NCBI GenBank assembly: GCA_023253295.1
Contig: JALRGZ010000071.1
Location: forward strand, 1 to 6,869
Direction of reading: 5' to 3'
Source of the DNA: Flavobacterium sp.
Lineage (GTDB): Bacteria; Bacteroidota; Bacteroidia; Flavobacteriales; Flavobacteriaceae
Length of the DNA stretch: 6,869 nucleotides
Part shown: in pieces, positions 1-6,814 of the stretch
Position numbering within the stretch: the first letter of the stretch is position 1
Layout of the letters: the number at the start of each line of letters is the position of its first letter
The notes under the pieces: generated by a model
What the model was told of the DNA's origin: nothing
What the model saw: the letters and a program-made list of their open reading frames with translations, nothing else
Databases searched by the model: none
Made by a program: the position numbers and the translations under genes

Positions 1-645
1 GGCTAAGACCGATTTTGTAGTATTGTTCCAAATAGCATCATTTTCGGAGACACTCATGATAATGTGTTCTCCTTTTACAATATCTAAAGTTGTTTCAGAT
101 TCTACAATTTTTATGGATTTAGCATTGAAACCAAATTCATCAGCAATCGTACTAATTCGTTCGCTGATAGCTGTAGCTCTGTCTTTTGCTGAAAAACTTC
201 CCAGTTTGTTGTAAATAGTGAATAAAGTATCATTGAAAAATCCATTTACAGGATGGCCTTTAACGGTTTTTCGTAAAGAATCAATCTGAACTTTTTTTTC
301 AGCAATTCGGATAGAATCTTGTTTTTTAATAGCTAGGAGTTGTTTTTGTAGGGCAGCTTTTTTTAGGTTGTCAGTTGTTTTTAGCGATTTTAATTCTTCT
401 TCGAGGGCAACTTTTTTTAAAGAATCGCTAATGCGTTGCGCTTCGATAAGATTTAATTTTTTATTGAAATCCTGAACAATTACAGCATTGATTGAATCTG
501 TTTTTTTGTTGATAGTATCTTTTTGCGCATTACCATTGATCGTAAAAAGGAGTACCAGAAGAAATAGTATTTGATAACTCAATTTATGAAAAAAGAGTGA
601 AAATGTATGGTTAGAGATACTATTTGAATACCATTGCTTTGACAT
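1..645 (-). CDS. Probable MscS-family mechanosensitive ion channel, N-terminal part (cut by window edge)
   Basis: The frame is open from ATG at 645-643 to the left edge, giving 215 codons with no stop, so the 3' part is missing. Residues 1-23 are a polar leader. Residues 24-37 are strongly hydrophobic (ILFLLVLLFTI) and end in NGNAQ, which looks like a signal peptide cleaved near residue 40. Residues 45-128 are Lys/Glu/Leu-rich and predicted helical, with 18-residue repeats. Residues 138-170 (DTLFTIYNKLGSFSAKDRA and following) resemble the segment that precedes the channel domain in Bacteroidetes MscS-family proteins. That resemblance is recalled from the family. The membrane pore helices and the MscS beta domain lie outside the window and were not seen. 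If correct, the protein sits in the inner membrane and relieves osmotic pressure. The start lies 12 bp after the cupin stop, so the two genes are probably co-transcribed. Alternative: another secreted coiled-coil protein. Confidence 0.6.
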   Translation of the reverse strand, partial: MSKQWYSNSISNHTFSLFFHKLSYQILFLLVLLFTINGNAQKDTINKKTDSINAVIVQDFNKKLNLIEAQRISDSLKKVALEEELKSLKTTDNLKKAALQKQLLAIKKQDSIRIAEKKVQIDSLRKTVKGHPVNGFFNDTLFTIYNKLGSFSAKDRATAISERISTIADEFGFNAKSIKIVESETTLDIVKGEHIIMSVSENDAIWNNTTKSVLA

Positions 646-657
646 AAATAGATGGGA

Positions 658-1119
658 TTATTTGGGATTGTTTGTGGTAATTACAAATACAATTAAAATT
701 TCGTCAGTTGTATTAATGAGCGAGTGAAATCCTTCACCACTCATAGCTGTAATACTTCCTTTTTTGAGTGTTTTTTTTCGGATGATACCGTCTTTTTTGG
801 TCATTTCAGAATATTCACCTTCTCCATGCATTACAATATATAATTCTTCTTCATGACGAGTGCCGTGGGTGTGAAAACCTGCTTCGTCTCCTTTGTTTTT
901 AAAAATCATATAGGCACCAATACGGTTATTGGTTAATTCACCTTCATCAAACATTTGTAATAAATACACAATTCCTTTTCCTCCATACATTGGATTACGT
1001 TTATCGACTCTAACAACGGTTCTTTCAGGTTTTTTAAATGGAGTGACACTTAAGTCAATATATTGAGATACCAATTCAATTAATTCTTCGTGTTCTTTTT
1101 CGCTTATAATTTCGGACAT
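658..1119 (-). CDS. Small single-domain cupin protein
   Basis: This 153-residue protein has no signal peptide and is probably cytoplasmic. The first cupin motif is visible as G77, H83-x-H85, a run of three Glu at 90-92, and G99. The second motif has G121, H132 and N136. The two His of motif 1, a Glu and H132 are the usual metal ligands, so metal binding is likely. The third Glu (E92) has the standard six-residue spacing to G99, but the gap from HxH to that Glu is longer than the usual 3-4 residues. Motif 2 has Ser in place of the usual Pro. Residues 1-60 form an N-terminal extension before the barrel. Substrate and reaction cannot be read from the sequence, because cupins include isomerases, dioxygenases and sugar- or ligand-binding proteins. 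It is the first gene of a likely two-gene unit with the channel gene downstream. Confidence 0.8.
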   Translation of the reverse strand: MSEIISEKEHEELIELVSQYIDLSVTPFKKPERTVVRVDKRNPMYGGKGIVYLLQMFDEGELTNNRIGAYMIFKNKGDEAGFHTHGTRHEEELYIVMHGEGEYSEMTKKDGIIRKKTLKKGSITAMSGEGFHSLINTTDEILIVFVITTNNPK

Positions 1120-1139
1120 TCTGTTTTTATTCTTTTCTT

Positions 1140-1168
1140 CAAATATAATACTTAAATTCTTGCAGTAA
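1140..1168 (-). promoter_or_regulatory. Candidate Bacteroidetes-type promoter for the cupin-channel unit
   Basis: Read on the minus strand, TATATTTG (1147-1140) matches the Bacteroidetes -7 consensus TAnnTTTG exactly. It ends 20 bp upstream of the cupin ATG. An upstream TTA (1168-1166), separated by 18 bp, could serve as a weak -33 element (consensus TTG). This would give a leader of roughly 10-15 nt. The match is by eye only, and such boxes also occur by chance in AT-rich DNA. Confidence 0.45.
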
Positions 1169-1189
1169 TTGGGATTTAAAGAATTTTGT

Positions 1190-1238
1190 AAAAAAGAAAC
1201 CCAGCTTTTAAATTTGTTTTAAAAATGTAGTTTCTTTT
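1190..1238 (-). terminator. Probable intrinsic terminator of the cytochrome gene
   Basis: An outer 9-bp inverted repeat (AAAAGAAAC at 1192-1200 with GTTTCTTTT at 1230-1238) encloses a symmetric 5/5 internal loop, an inner 7-bp stem (TTTTAAA at 1206-1212 with TTTAAAA at 1218-1224) and a 5-nt loop. On the minus strand the descending arm runs into six T (1195-1190), as expected of a rho-independent terminator, although the T tract overlaps the stem. It begins 24 bp past the cytochrome stop codon and lies before the cupin promoter. The stem is AT-rich, so its strength is uncertain. It could work in both directions. Confidence 0.55.
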
Positions 1239-1262
1239 ATTATTTAGATGAAATAAAAGTAT

Positions 1263-2225
1263 TTATTCATCATAAATAGATCGTTCCACCTTGTTTTTAA
1301 TTGGAGGAATTGTTTTGAGATATTCGTAGATGGCAGCTACTTCAGTATCTGTTAATTGAGTGTATGGAACCATCGGGTAAGTTAAGGCATGTTGCCCATC
1401 TACAATTCCAAAACGTACTGCTTTGATAAACTGCATTTTGGTCCAGTTACCAATTCCAGTTTCTTTATCAGGTGTAAGATTAGGTGTTTTTTTGACTCTG
1501 CCTTCAGTATCTAAAGGACTGTTACCTCCGCCAAAATATCCTTCACTTAACTCAGGTTTTAAAAAATTATTTGTTTTAAAGTCGGCAGAGTGACAAGAAA
1601 AACATTCTAAGTTGTTGGCTAAATATTTACCTAATTCAATGGTTTGTGTAGTGTCAGGTAAATTGATTTTTTCTGTTGGCATCGGGAATGGTTTCCATGC
1701 TACGTGACATAAAAATTTAGTTAAAAAGGAAGGTTTTGAGGGGGTGTCTGGAGTTGCATCTGCAGCAATCATTGGGTCGTTAGATCTTAAAAAAGCAATG
1801 ATAGCATTCACATCTTCATCTGCCATTGTAGGTACTTTAGCCATGTACGGAGGAGCATATTGACCGTCTTTCTTAACTCCGGTTCTTAACAAATACAATA
1901 TTTCACCATCTGTCCAGTTTCCAATTCCATATGTTTTGTCTTGTGTAATGTTTTGCGAATAGATTTCTCCAAATTCAGCTGGAGCTTCTCGCATCAGTAC
2001 TCCGGTGAGTTTTCCGGTTTCCGGATTTTTATGGCAATTAGCGCAAAGTAGCGTAACTAGTTTTTTGCCTCTTTTGATGCTGGCCGAATCACTTTTGGCT
2101 GTGTACTCGATATGTACGGTTTCGTATTTTGGTATGCCACTTGAATTGATGTAAACAAATCCTATTATACCAATAATGAGAATAAGAAGGATTATTATTC
2201 CGAGTATTTTTAATGATTTCTTCAT
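1263..2225 (-). CDS. Membrane-anchored diheme cytochrome c
   Basis: This 320-residue protein has an N-terminal hydrophobic segment (about residues 6-26) with no clear cleavage site and no lipobox Cys. It is probably anchored in the inner membrane and faces the periplasm. Two class I cytochrome c domains follow, with heme motifs CANCH (61-65) and CFSCH (208-212). Candidate distal Met ligands are M128 or M134 for the first heme and M285 for the second. Each domain repeats a segment of the form N-(I/L)-T-x-D-K-x-x-GIGNWT (92-105 and 249-262), which is typical of the cytochrome subunits of membrane-bound alcohol and aldehyde dehydrogenases and related c-type cytochromes. The role is therefore electron transfer between a periplasmic dehydrogenase or quinol donor and the respiratory chain. 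No dehydrogenase or oxidase gene is present in the window, so the partner is unknown. The gene is divergent from nadC and appears to be a single-gene unit. Confidence 0.9.
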   Translation of the reverse strand: MKKSLKILGIIILLILIIGIIGFVYINSSGIPKYETVHIEYTAKSDSASIKRGKKLVTLLCANCHKNPETGKLTGVLMREAPAEFGEIYSQNITQDKTYGIGNWTDGEILYLLRTGVKKDGQYAPPYMAKVPTMADEDVNAIIAFLRSNDPMIAADATPDTPSKPSFLTKFLCHVAWKPFPMPTEKINLPDTTQTIELGKYLANNLECFSCHSADFKTNNFLKPELSEGYFGGGNSPLDTEGRVKKTPNLTPDKETGIGNWTKMQFIKAVRFGIVDGQHALTYPMVPYTQLTDTEVAAIYEYLKTIPPIKNKVERSIYDE

Positions 2226-2269
2226 AATGTATTGAGGATTAAATTGTTGTTGGTTTTTTAATTCTGGAG

Positions 2270-2304
2270 TTGTAGAATAAAATTAACAAATTTTTGTAGA
2301 ATAA
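2270..2304. repeat. 11-bp direct repeat in the divergent intergenic region
   Basis: TTGTAGAATAA occurs exactly at 2270-2280 and again at 2294-2304, with a 24-bp period. The near copy starts 45 bp upstream of the cytochrome ATG. Between them lies a short palindrome, ACAAA-TT-TTTGT (2286-2297). The position suggests a regulator site or duplicated promoter DNA for the cytochrome gene, but that is inference. I found no exact TAnnTTTG box for the cytochrome in this region. Confidence 0.6.
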
Positions 2305-2335
2305 TTCGCTATATTGAATCCTTTTTTTATTTAAA

Positions 2336-2351
2336 AAATCATAAATGATTT
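2336..2351. promoter_or_regulatory. 16-bp palindrome, possible operator
   Basis: AAATCAT-AA-ATGATTT is a perfect inverted repeat with 7-bp arms and a 2-bp spacer, the size and symmetry of a binding site for a dimeric helix-turn-helix regulator. It lies about 110 bp upstream of the cytochrome start and 26 bp upstream of the better nadC promoter candidate. In AT-rich DNA a chance palindrome is possible, and no regulator gene is nearby. Confidence 0.35.
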
Positions 2352-2376
2352 AGAAAATATTTGTAACAAAAATGAA

Positions 2377-2404
2377 TTGTGAAGGATTTGGAGGATTAGT
2401 TTTG
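2377..2404 (+). promoter_or_regulatory. Candidate Bacteroidetes-type promoter for nadC
   Basis: TTG (2377-2379), a 17-bp spacer and TAGTTTTG (2397-2404) match the Bacteroidetes consensus TTG ... TAnnTTTG at every defined position. Transcription would begin near 2410 and give a leader of roughly 70 nt before the nadC ATG. It probably drives nadC, the YihY-family gene and priA. The assignment is by eye. Confidence 0.5.
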
Positions 2405-2427
2405 GTTATTTTAAACCTGAAACAAAT

Positions 2428-2458
2428 TTTCTAATCCACAAAATATGTCCTACTTTAG
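2428..2458 (+). promoter_or_regulatory. Second, weaker promoter candidate for nadC
   Basis: TTTC (2428-2431), a 19-bp spacer and TACTTTAG (2451-2458) differ from TTTG ... TAnnTTTG by one base in each box. It lies 24 bp upstream of the nadC ATG and would give a very short leader. It may be an alternative to the exact-match promoter just upstream, or a chance match. Confidence 0.3.
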
Positions 2459-2482
2459 CGAGATATTAATTACTGGTAAAAA

Positions 2483-3343
2483 ATGATTAGCGAAGCACAA
2501 TTTCAAAACGAATTAGAACTATTAATTGCAAATGCCATTAGAGAAGATATTGGTGATGGTGATCACAGTTCGTTAGCTTGTATTCCTGCATCGGTACAAG
2601 GAAAAGCAAAACTTTTAGTAAAAGACAACGGTATTATTGCCGGAGTCGAATTTGCTAAAATGATTTTTAATTATGTAGATGCAAGTTTAGAAGTGGAAAC
2701 GTTTATAGAAGATGGTTCGCCAGTACAGTATGGCGATGTTGTTTTACATGTTTCAGGAACTTCACAGTCTATTTTGAAGGCAGAGCGTATGGTGTTGAAT
2801 TCGATGCAAAGAATGTCGGCAATTGCGACTAAGACGAATAGTTATGTTAAATTATTAGAAGGGACTAACACTAAAATTTTAGATACCCGAAAAACAACTC
2901 CGGGTTTTCGTGTTGCCGAAAAATGGGCGGTGAAAATAGGAGGTGGGGAAAATCATCGTTTTGCTTTGTATGATATGGTAATGCTGAAAGATAATCATAT
3001 TGATTTTGCCGGAGGAATAGGATTGGCTATAGAAAAAACTAAAACTTACTTAAAAGAAACGAATCGTGATTTAAAAATTATAGTTGAAGCCAGAGATTTG
3101 GATGAAGTGAAGCAAATAGTAGCCGCTGGAGGGGTTTTTAGAATTTTATTGGATAATTTTGATTATGAAATGACAAGAGAGGCTGTTGCTTTTATTGGTG
3201 ATGCTTCATTAACGGAATCATCGGGTAATATTAATGAAGATACCATTCGTTTGTATGCTGAATGTGGAGTAAATTATATTTCTTCGGGTGCTTTGACGCA
3301 TTCTGTTTATAATATGGATTTGAGTTTGAAAGCAATCGAATAA
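2483..3343 (+). CDS. nadC: Quinolinate phosphoribosyltransferase (nicotinate-nucleotide pyrophosphorylase, carboxylating)
   Basis: NadC converts quinolinate and PRPP into nicotinate mononucleotide, CO2 and pyrophosphate, the step by which de novo NAD synthesis enters the nucleotide pool. It acts in the cytoplasm, usually as a dimer. At 286 residues it has normal family length. Visible signatures are EDIGDGDHSS (21-30), ER at 101-102 within the conserved helix that continues LNSMQRMSAIAT, DTRKTTPG (134-141), GGGENHR (153-159), MLKDNH (167-172), E202 in VEARD, LLDNF (222-226), ESSGNI (245-250) and the phosphate-binding end SSGALTHS (267-274). The basic residues R136, K137, H158, R159 and K169 correspond to the substrate-binding set. 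The ATG is preceded by GGTAAAAA, with no strong Shine-Dalgarno site, as is usual in this phylum. No nadA or nadB is in the window. It is the first gene of a likely operon and lies 22 bp before the YihY-family gene. Confidence 0.97.
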   Translation: MISEAQFQNELELLIANAIREDIGDGDHSSLACIPASVQGKAKLLVKDNGIIAGVEFAKMIFNYVDASLEVETFIEDGSPVQYGDVVLHVSGTSQSILKAERMVLNSMQRMSAIATKTNSYVKLLEGTNTKILDTRKTTPGFRVAEKWAVKIGGGENHRFALYDMVMLKDNHIDFAGGIGLAIEKTKTYLKETNRDLKIIVEARDLDEVKQIVAAGGVFRILLDNFDYEMTREAVAFIGDASLTESSGNINEDTIRLYAECGVNYISSGALTHSVYNMDLSLKAIE

Positions 3344-3350
3344 TTGCTTT
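3329..3350 (+). other. Hairpin over the nadC stop codon
   Basis: AAAGCAAT (3329-3336) and ATTGCTTT (3343-3350) form an 8-bp stem with a 6-nt loop that contains most of the stop codon (TAA at 3341-3343). It is followed by an A-rich tract, not a T tract, so it does not look like an intrinsic terminator. It might protect or process the mRNA between nadC and the next gene. It could be chance. Confidence 0.35.
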
Positions 3351-3365
3351 ATAAAAAATAAATTA

Positions 3366-4301
3366 ATGTCAGTAGAAATAGAAGAAAGGCTAAGGAAAAT
3401 CCCTGTGTTACGCAGTTTTGTCAATTGGGCAAAAACAGTGAAATTGAACTGGCTAAGCGGGTTGTCTTTATATGATTTATTAGAATTGTATATTATTGGA
3501 CTTACCGAAGGCGCTTTGTCTAACCGTGCAGGAGCCATTGCATTTAGTTTTTTTATGGCTTTGTTTCCGTTTGCGTTGTTTATTTTGAATCTTATTCCTT
3601 TTATTCCTATCGAAGGTTTTCAGGAAGATTTTTTAGCATTTGTTGCCGATGGTGTACCACCAAATACTTTTTATGCTATTAAAAATATCATTAATGATAT
3701 TCTTCATAATAGTCATTCCGGTTTAGTGTCTTCGGGATTTTTGCTGTCTATTTTTCTGATGGCAAATGGATTGAATGCAATTTTGGGTGGTTTTGAAAAC
3801 TCCAAACATGTATTGGTTAAAAGAGGTTTTTTCCATCAGTATTTTGTAGCGGTTGGAATGTCTTTGTTTATGGCAATTTTGTTGATTCTTACTGTTGCAA
3901 TCATTGTTGTTTTTGAAGTTGTTATCCAGCATCTTAATGCGAAGGATTTTTTAAGTGAAAGAATACCTTTAATAGTTATGGGGCGTTATGCTTTTTTGAT
4001 TTTGATGATTTTAATCACAACATCAGTGTTGTTTAAATTTGGAACGAAGAATCAGGAAAACCGTTCGTTTATTTCGATTGGTTCAGTTTTCACTACTATA
4101 TTAACTATTATTAGTTCTTATTTCTTCGGGGTTTGGGTTATCCGATTTTCAAAATATAATGAATTGTATGGTTCTATTGGAACACTCTTGATTGTTATGT
4201 TTTACATCTGGATTAACTGTATGATATTATTACTTGGTTTTGAATTAAATGAGGTGATTAATAAATTAAAAAAGAGAAAAGAACATATTCCTTTGCAATA
4301 A
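3366..4301 (+). CDS. YihY/virulence factor BrkB family inner-membrane protein
   Basis: This 311-residue polytopic membrane protein has about six predicted helices, near residues 57-80, 120-140, 158-185, 203-224, 236-258 and 268-291. Both family signatures are present: the first-helix region RAGAIAFSFFMALFPF (54-69) and the last-helix region YGSIGTLLIVMFYIWI (268-283), followed by LLGFELNEV (289-297). The C-terminus is short, basic and probably cytoplasmic. Members were once named ribonuclease BN, but that activity in E. coli belongs to a different protein. The transport or structural role of the YihY family is not settled, so no substrate is assigned. The gene starts 22 bp after nadC and ends 49 bp before priA on the same strand, so co-transcription is likely. 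No signs of truncation or transfer were seen. Confidence 0.93.
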   Translation: MSVEIEERLRKIPVLRSFVNWAKTVKLNWLSGLSLYDLLELYIIGLTEGALSNRAGAIAFSFFMALFPFALFILNLIPFIPIEGFQEDFLAFVADGVPPNTFYAIKNIINDILHNSHSGLVSSGFLLSIFLMANGLNAILGGFENSKHVLVKRGFFHQYFVAVGMSLFMAILLILTVAIIVVFEVVIQHLNAKDFLSERIPLIVMGRYAFLILMILITTSVLFKFGTKNQENRSFISIGSVFTTILTIISSYFFGVWVIRFSKYNELYGSIGTLLIVMFYIWINCMILLLGFELNEVINKLKKRKEHIPLQ

Positions 4302-4350
4302 GGTAATTGGAATTTTAGGTTTTTAATATTAAATGAATAAGTAATAATTG

Positions 4351-6804
4351 ATGTATTTTGTTGAAGTAATTTTACCGTTATCCCTGGCTAAAACTTTTAC
4401 CTATAGTATTTCGGAAGCGGAGTATCTTTATATAGAAAAAGGGATGCGAATAGCAGTTCCTTTTGGAAAAAACAAAATATATACTGCACTTGCAATTGAT
4501 TTACATCAAAACCAACCTACTTTATACGAAGCAAAAGAAATTCATCAGATCTTAGATGAAAAACCTATCGTTACCGAAAATCAAATTAAACACTGGCAGT
4601 GGATTGCCTCTTATTATATGTGCGCTATCGGGGATGTGTACCGGGGAGCGATGCCTAGTGCTTTGATCTTGGAAAATGAAACATTAATTACGCAAAAGAC
4701 GGGCGGCTTTATTGATGAAAGTCTGCTTAGTGATGATGAGTTTTTAGTGTATCAGGCGCTGCAAAATCAATCTTCCTTAAAAATACAGGATGTGATTGGG
4801 ATTTTGAATAAGAAAAATATTTTTCCTGTTATTCAAAAACTAATTGATAAAAATGTAGTGGTTTTGCAAGATGAAATTCAGGAGTCCTATAAACCAAAAT
4901 TGGTTCGATATATTCGTTTGCATGCTAATTACGAATCTAATGAAGGATTGGGTCAATTGTTGGAAGTTTTAAAGAATGCTAATAAACAAAAGGAAATTGT
5001 ACTTACTTATTTTCAATTGAGTGCAGTTAACCATAAAAAGCCTATTTCAGTTAAGGAGTTGGTCGAAGCTTCAAATTCTTCTTCGGCTGTGGTTAAGGCC
5101 TTAATTGATAAACAGATATTTGAAGATTATTTAATTCAGGAAGATCGTGTGAATTACACAGGTGAATCCAATGATAATCAATTACAATTAAGTGAAGCAC
5201 AGCAAAAAGCTTTTGAGGAAATAAAATCTAGCTTGGTTGAAAAAGAAATTTGTTTATTGCACGGAGTAACATCTAGTGGAAAAACGGAAATCTATATCAA
5301 ACTTATTGAAGATTATTTGGAAGCCGGAAAACAGCTTTTGTATTTGCTTCCTGAAATTGCATTAACAACACAGTTAGTCTCTCGATTGCAGGCGCATTTT
5401 GGAAACAAAGTGGCGGTTTTTCATTCGAAATACAATAATAATGAGCGGGTAGAAGTGTGGAATCAGGTTTTAAATAATTCGGAGAAAGCGCAAATAGTTA
5501 TTGGAGCGCGATCGTCTTTGTTTTTACCTTTTTCGAATTTAGGTTTTGTGATTGTTGATGAAGAACATGAACAGACTTTTAAGCAGGTAGATCCTGCGCC
5601 AAGATACCATGCGCGTGACGCTGCTATTGTACTGGCAAGTTTTTTTCAGGCAAAAGTTTTATTGGGTTCTGCTACGCCAAGTATCGAATCCTATTACAAT
5701 ACGACAATAGGTAAATATGGTTTGGTAGAAATCAAAGCGCGTTATGGAAATGTGAAGATGCCCGAAATTGAATTAGTCGATTTAAAGGATAAGTATTTCC
5801 GTAAACGAATGACAGGGCATTTTAGTGATGTTTTAATAGATGGGATTGCAAATGCTGTATCTTCGGGGGAACAGGTTATTTTGTTTCAAAACAGGAGAGG
5901 GTATTCGCCTTTATTAGAATGTATGACTTGCGGACATGTTCCGCAATGTCAACAATGTGATGTGAGTTTGACGTATCACAAACATAAAAACGAATTGCGT
6001 TGCCATTATTGTGGTTATTCGATTGCTAAGCCTACACGTTGTCACAGCTGCTCAGGTATTGATTTAACTACAAAGGGATTTGGTACAGAACAAATTCAGC
6101 AGGAATTGATTCAATTATTTCCGGAAAGAAAAATTGGAAGAATGGATCAGGATACTACCCGAGGGAAATTTGGTTTTGAAAAAATTATAGATAGTTTCAA
6201 AAATCGTGAAATAGATATTATGGTTGGAACTCAAATGCTTGCCAAAGGATTGGATTTTGACAATGTAAGCCTGGTGGGGATTATGAATGCTGATAATATG
6301 TTATATCATCCTGATTTTAGGGCTTTTGAAAGAAGTTATCAAACGATGACTCAGGTGGCAGGTAGAGCAGGACGTTCCGAAAAACAAGGAAAGGTGATTA
6401 TTCAAACGTATAATCCACTTCATAATACGATACAACAAGTTACTAATAATGATTATATAGCTATGTATAAAGAACAGCTATATGATCGATTGATATATAA
6501 GTATCCACCTTATTTTAGAATTATTAAATTGAGTTTAAAACATCGTGATTACAATAAGTTAAAAGAAGGTTCGATGTGGTTGTATCAGGTGTTGTCTCAA
6601 AATTTAGGGGTTCCTGTTTTAGGACCGGAAGAGCCTGCTATTAACAGAATCAGGAATGAATATATTAGAACGATAATGATTAAAATTCCTCAGGAAGTGT
6701 CAATAATAGGTACAAAAAAAACTATCCAAAAGATATTGAATAGTTTTGATAGTGTGGCACAATTTAGAGCGATAAAAGTGACTCTAAATGTGGATTTTTA
6801 TTAA
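4351..6804 (+). CDS. priA: Primosomal protein N' (replication-restart DNA helicase PriA)
   Basis: PriA recognises stalled or collapsed replication forks and reloads the replicative helicase, using 3'-to-5' ATP-driven unwinding. The 817-residue protein has an N-terminal 3'-DNA-end-binding domain (about 1-105, MYFVEVILPL onward), a winged-helix and linker region (about 110-275), and a helicase core. Core motifs are Walker A GVTSSGKT (305-312), PEIALTTQ (334-341), GARSSLFLPF (385-394), DEEH (403-406), GSATPS (439-444), VGTQMLAKGLDF (625-636) and QVAGRAGR (668-675). Eight Cys (524, 527, 533, 536, 551, 554, 564, 567) form the two expected zinc sites. A C-terminal domain follows (about 700-817). 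It is longer than E. coli PriA (732), mainly in the linker before Walker A, which appears usual for Bacteroidetes. The ATG at 4351 is preferred over an adjacent in-frame TTG at 4348 because PriA proteins of this group start with MYF- or MHF-like sequence. Confidence 0.97.
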   Translation: MYFVEVILPLSLAKTFTYSISEAEYLYIEKGMRIAVPFGKNKIYTALAIDLHQNQPTLYEAKEIHQILDEKPIVTENQIKHWQWIASYYMCAIGDVYRGAMPSALILENETLITQKTGGFIDESLLSDDEFLVYQALQNQSSLKIQDVIGILNKKNIFPVIQKLIDKNVVVLQDEIQESYKPKLVRYIRLHANYESNEGLGQLLEVLKNANKQKEIVLTYFQLSAVNHKKPISVKELVEASNSSSAVVKALIDKQIFEDYLIQEDRVNYTGESNDNQLQLSEAQQKAFEEIKSSLVEKEICLLHGVTSSGKTEIYIKLIEDYLEAGKQLLYLLPEIALTTQLVSRLQAHFGNKVAVFHSKYNNNERVEVWNQVLNNSEKAQIVIGARSSLFLPFSNLGFVIVDEEHEQTFKQVDPAPRYHARDAAIVLASFFQAKVLLGSATPSIESYYNTTIGKYGLVEIKARYGNVKMPEIELVDLKDKYFRKRMTGHFSDVLIDGIANAVSSGEQVILFQNRRGYSPLLECMTCGHVPQCQQCDVSLTYHKHKNELRCHYCGYSIAKPTRCHSCSGIDLTTKGFGTEQIQQELIQLFPERKIGRMDQDTTRGKFGFEKIIDSFKNREIDIMVGTQMLAKGLDFDNVSLVGIMNADNMLYHPDFRAFERSYQTMTQVAGRAGRSEKQGKVIIQTYNPLHNTIQQVTNNDYIAMYKEQLYDRLIYKYPPYFRIIKLSLKHRDYNKLKEGSMWLYQVLSQNLGVPVLGPEEPAINRIRNEYIRTIMIKIPQEVSIIGTKKTIQKILNSFDSVAQFRAIKVTLNVDFY

Positions 6805-6814
6805 CCCTTTATTA

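Noticed and set aside
23..214. Plus-strand open frame of 63 codons at the left end
   Set aside because: It lies opposite the longer minus-strand channel gene, whose protein has a signal peptide and family-like sequence. The plus-strand translation resembles nothing and has no promoter or start context.
2226..2482. Riboswitch or small RNA gene in the divergent intergenic region
   Set aside because: Apart from the AT-rich palindrome and direct repeat, I see no GC-containing stems, conserved riboswitch core or terminator that would support a structured RNA.
3218..3538. Minus-strand open frame of 106 codons across the nadC/YihY-family junction
   Set aside because: It overlaps two well-supported plus-strand genes and the gap between them, and its translation has no recognisable motif.
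3723..3932. Minus-strand open frame of 69 codons inside the YihY-family gene
   Set aside because: Its Asn/Gln/Lys-rich translation is what the antisense of a hydrophobic membrane gene gives.
4348..4350. TTG as the priA start codon
   Set aside because: An ATG follows immediately in frame, and PriA proteins of this group begin at that Met, so the extra residue is unlikely.
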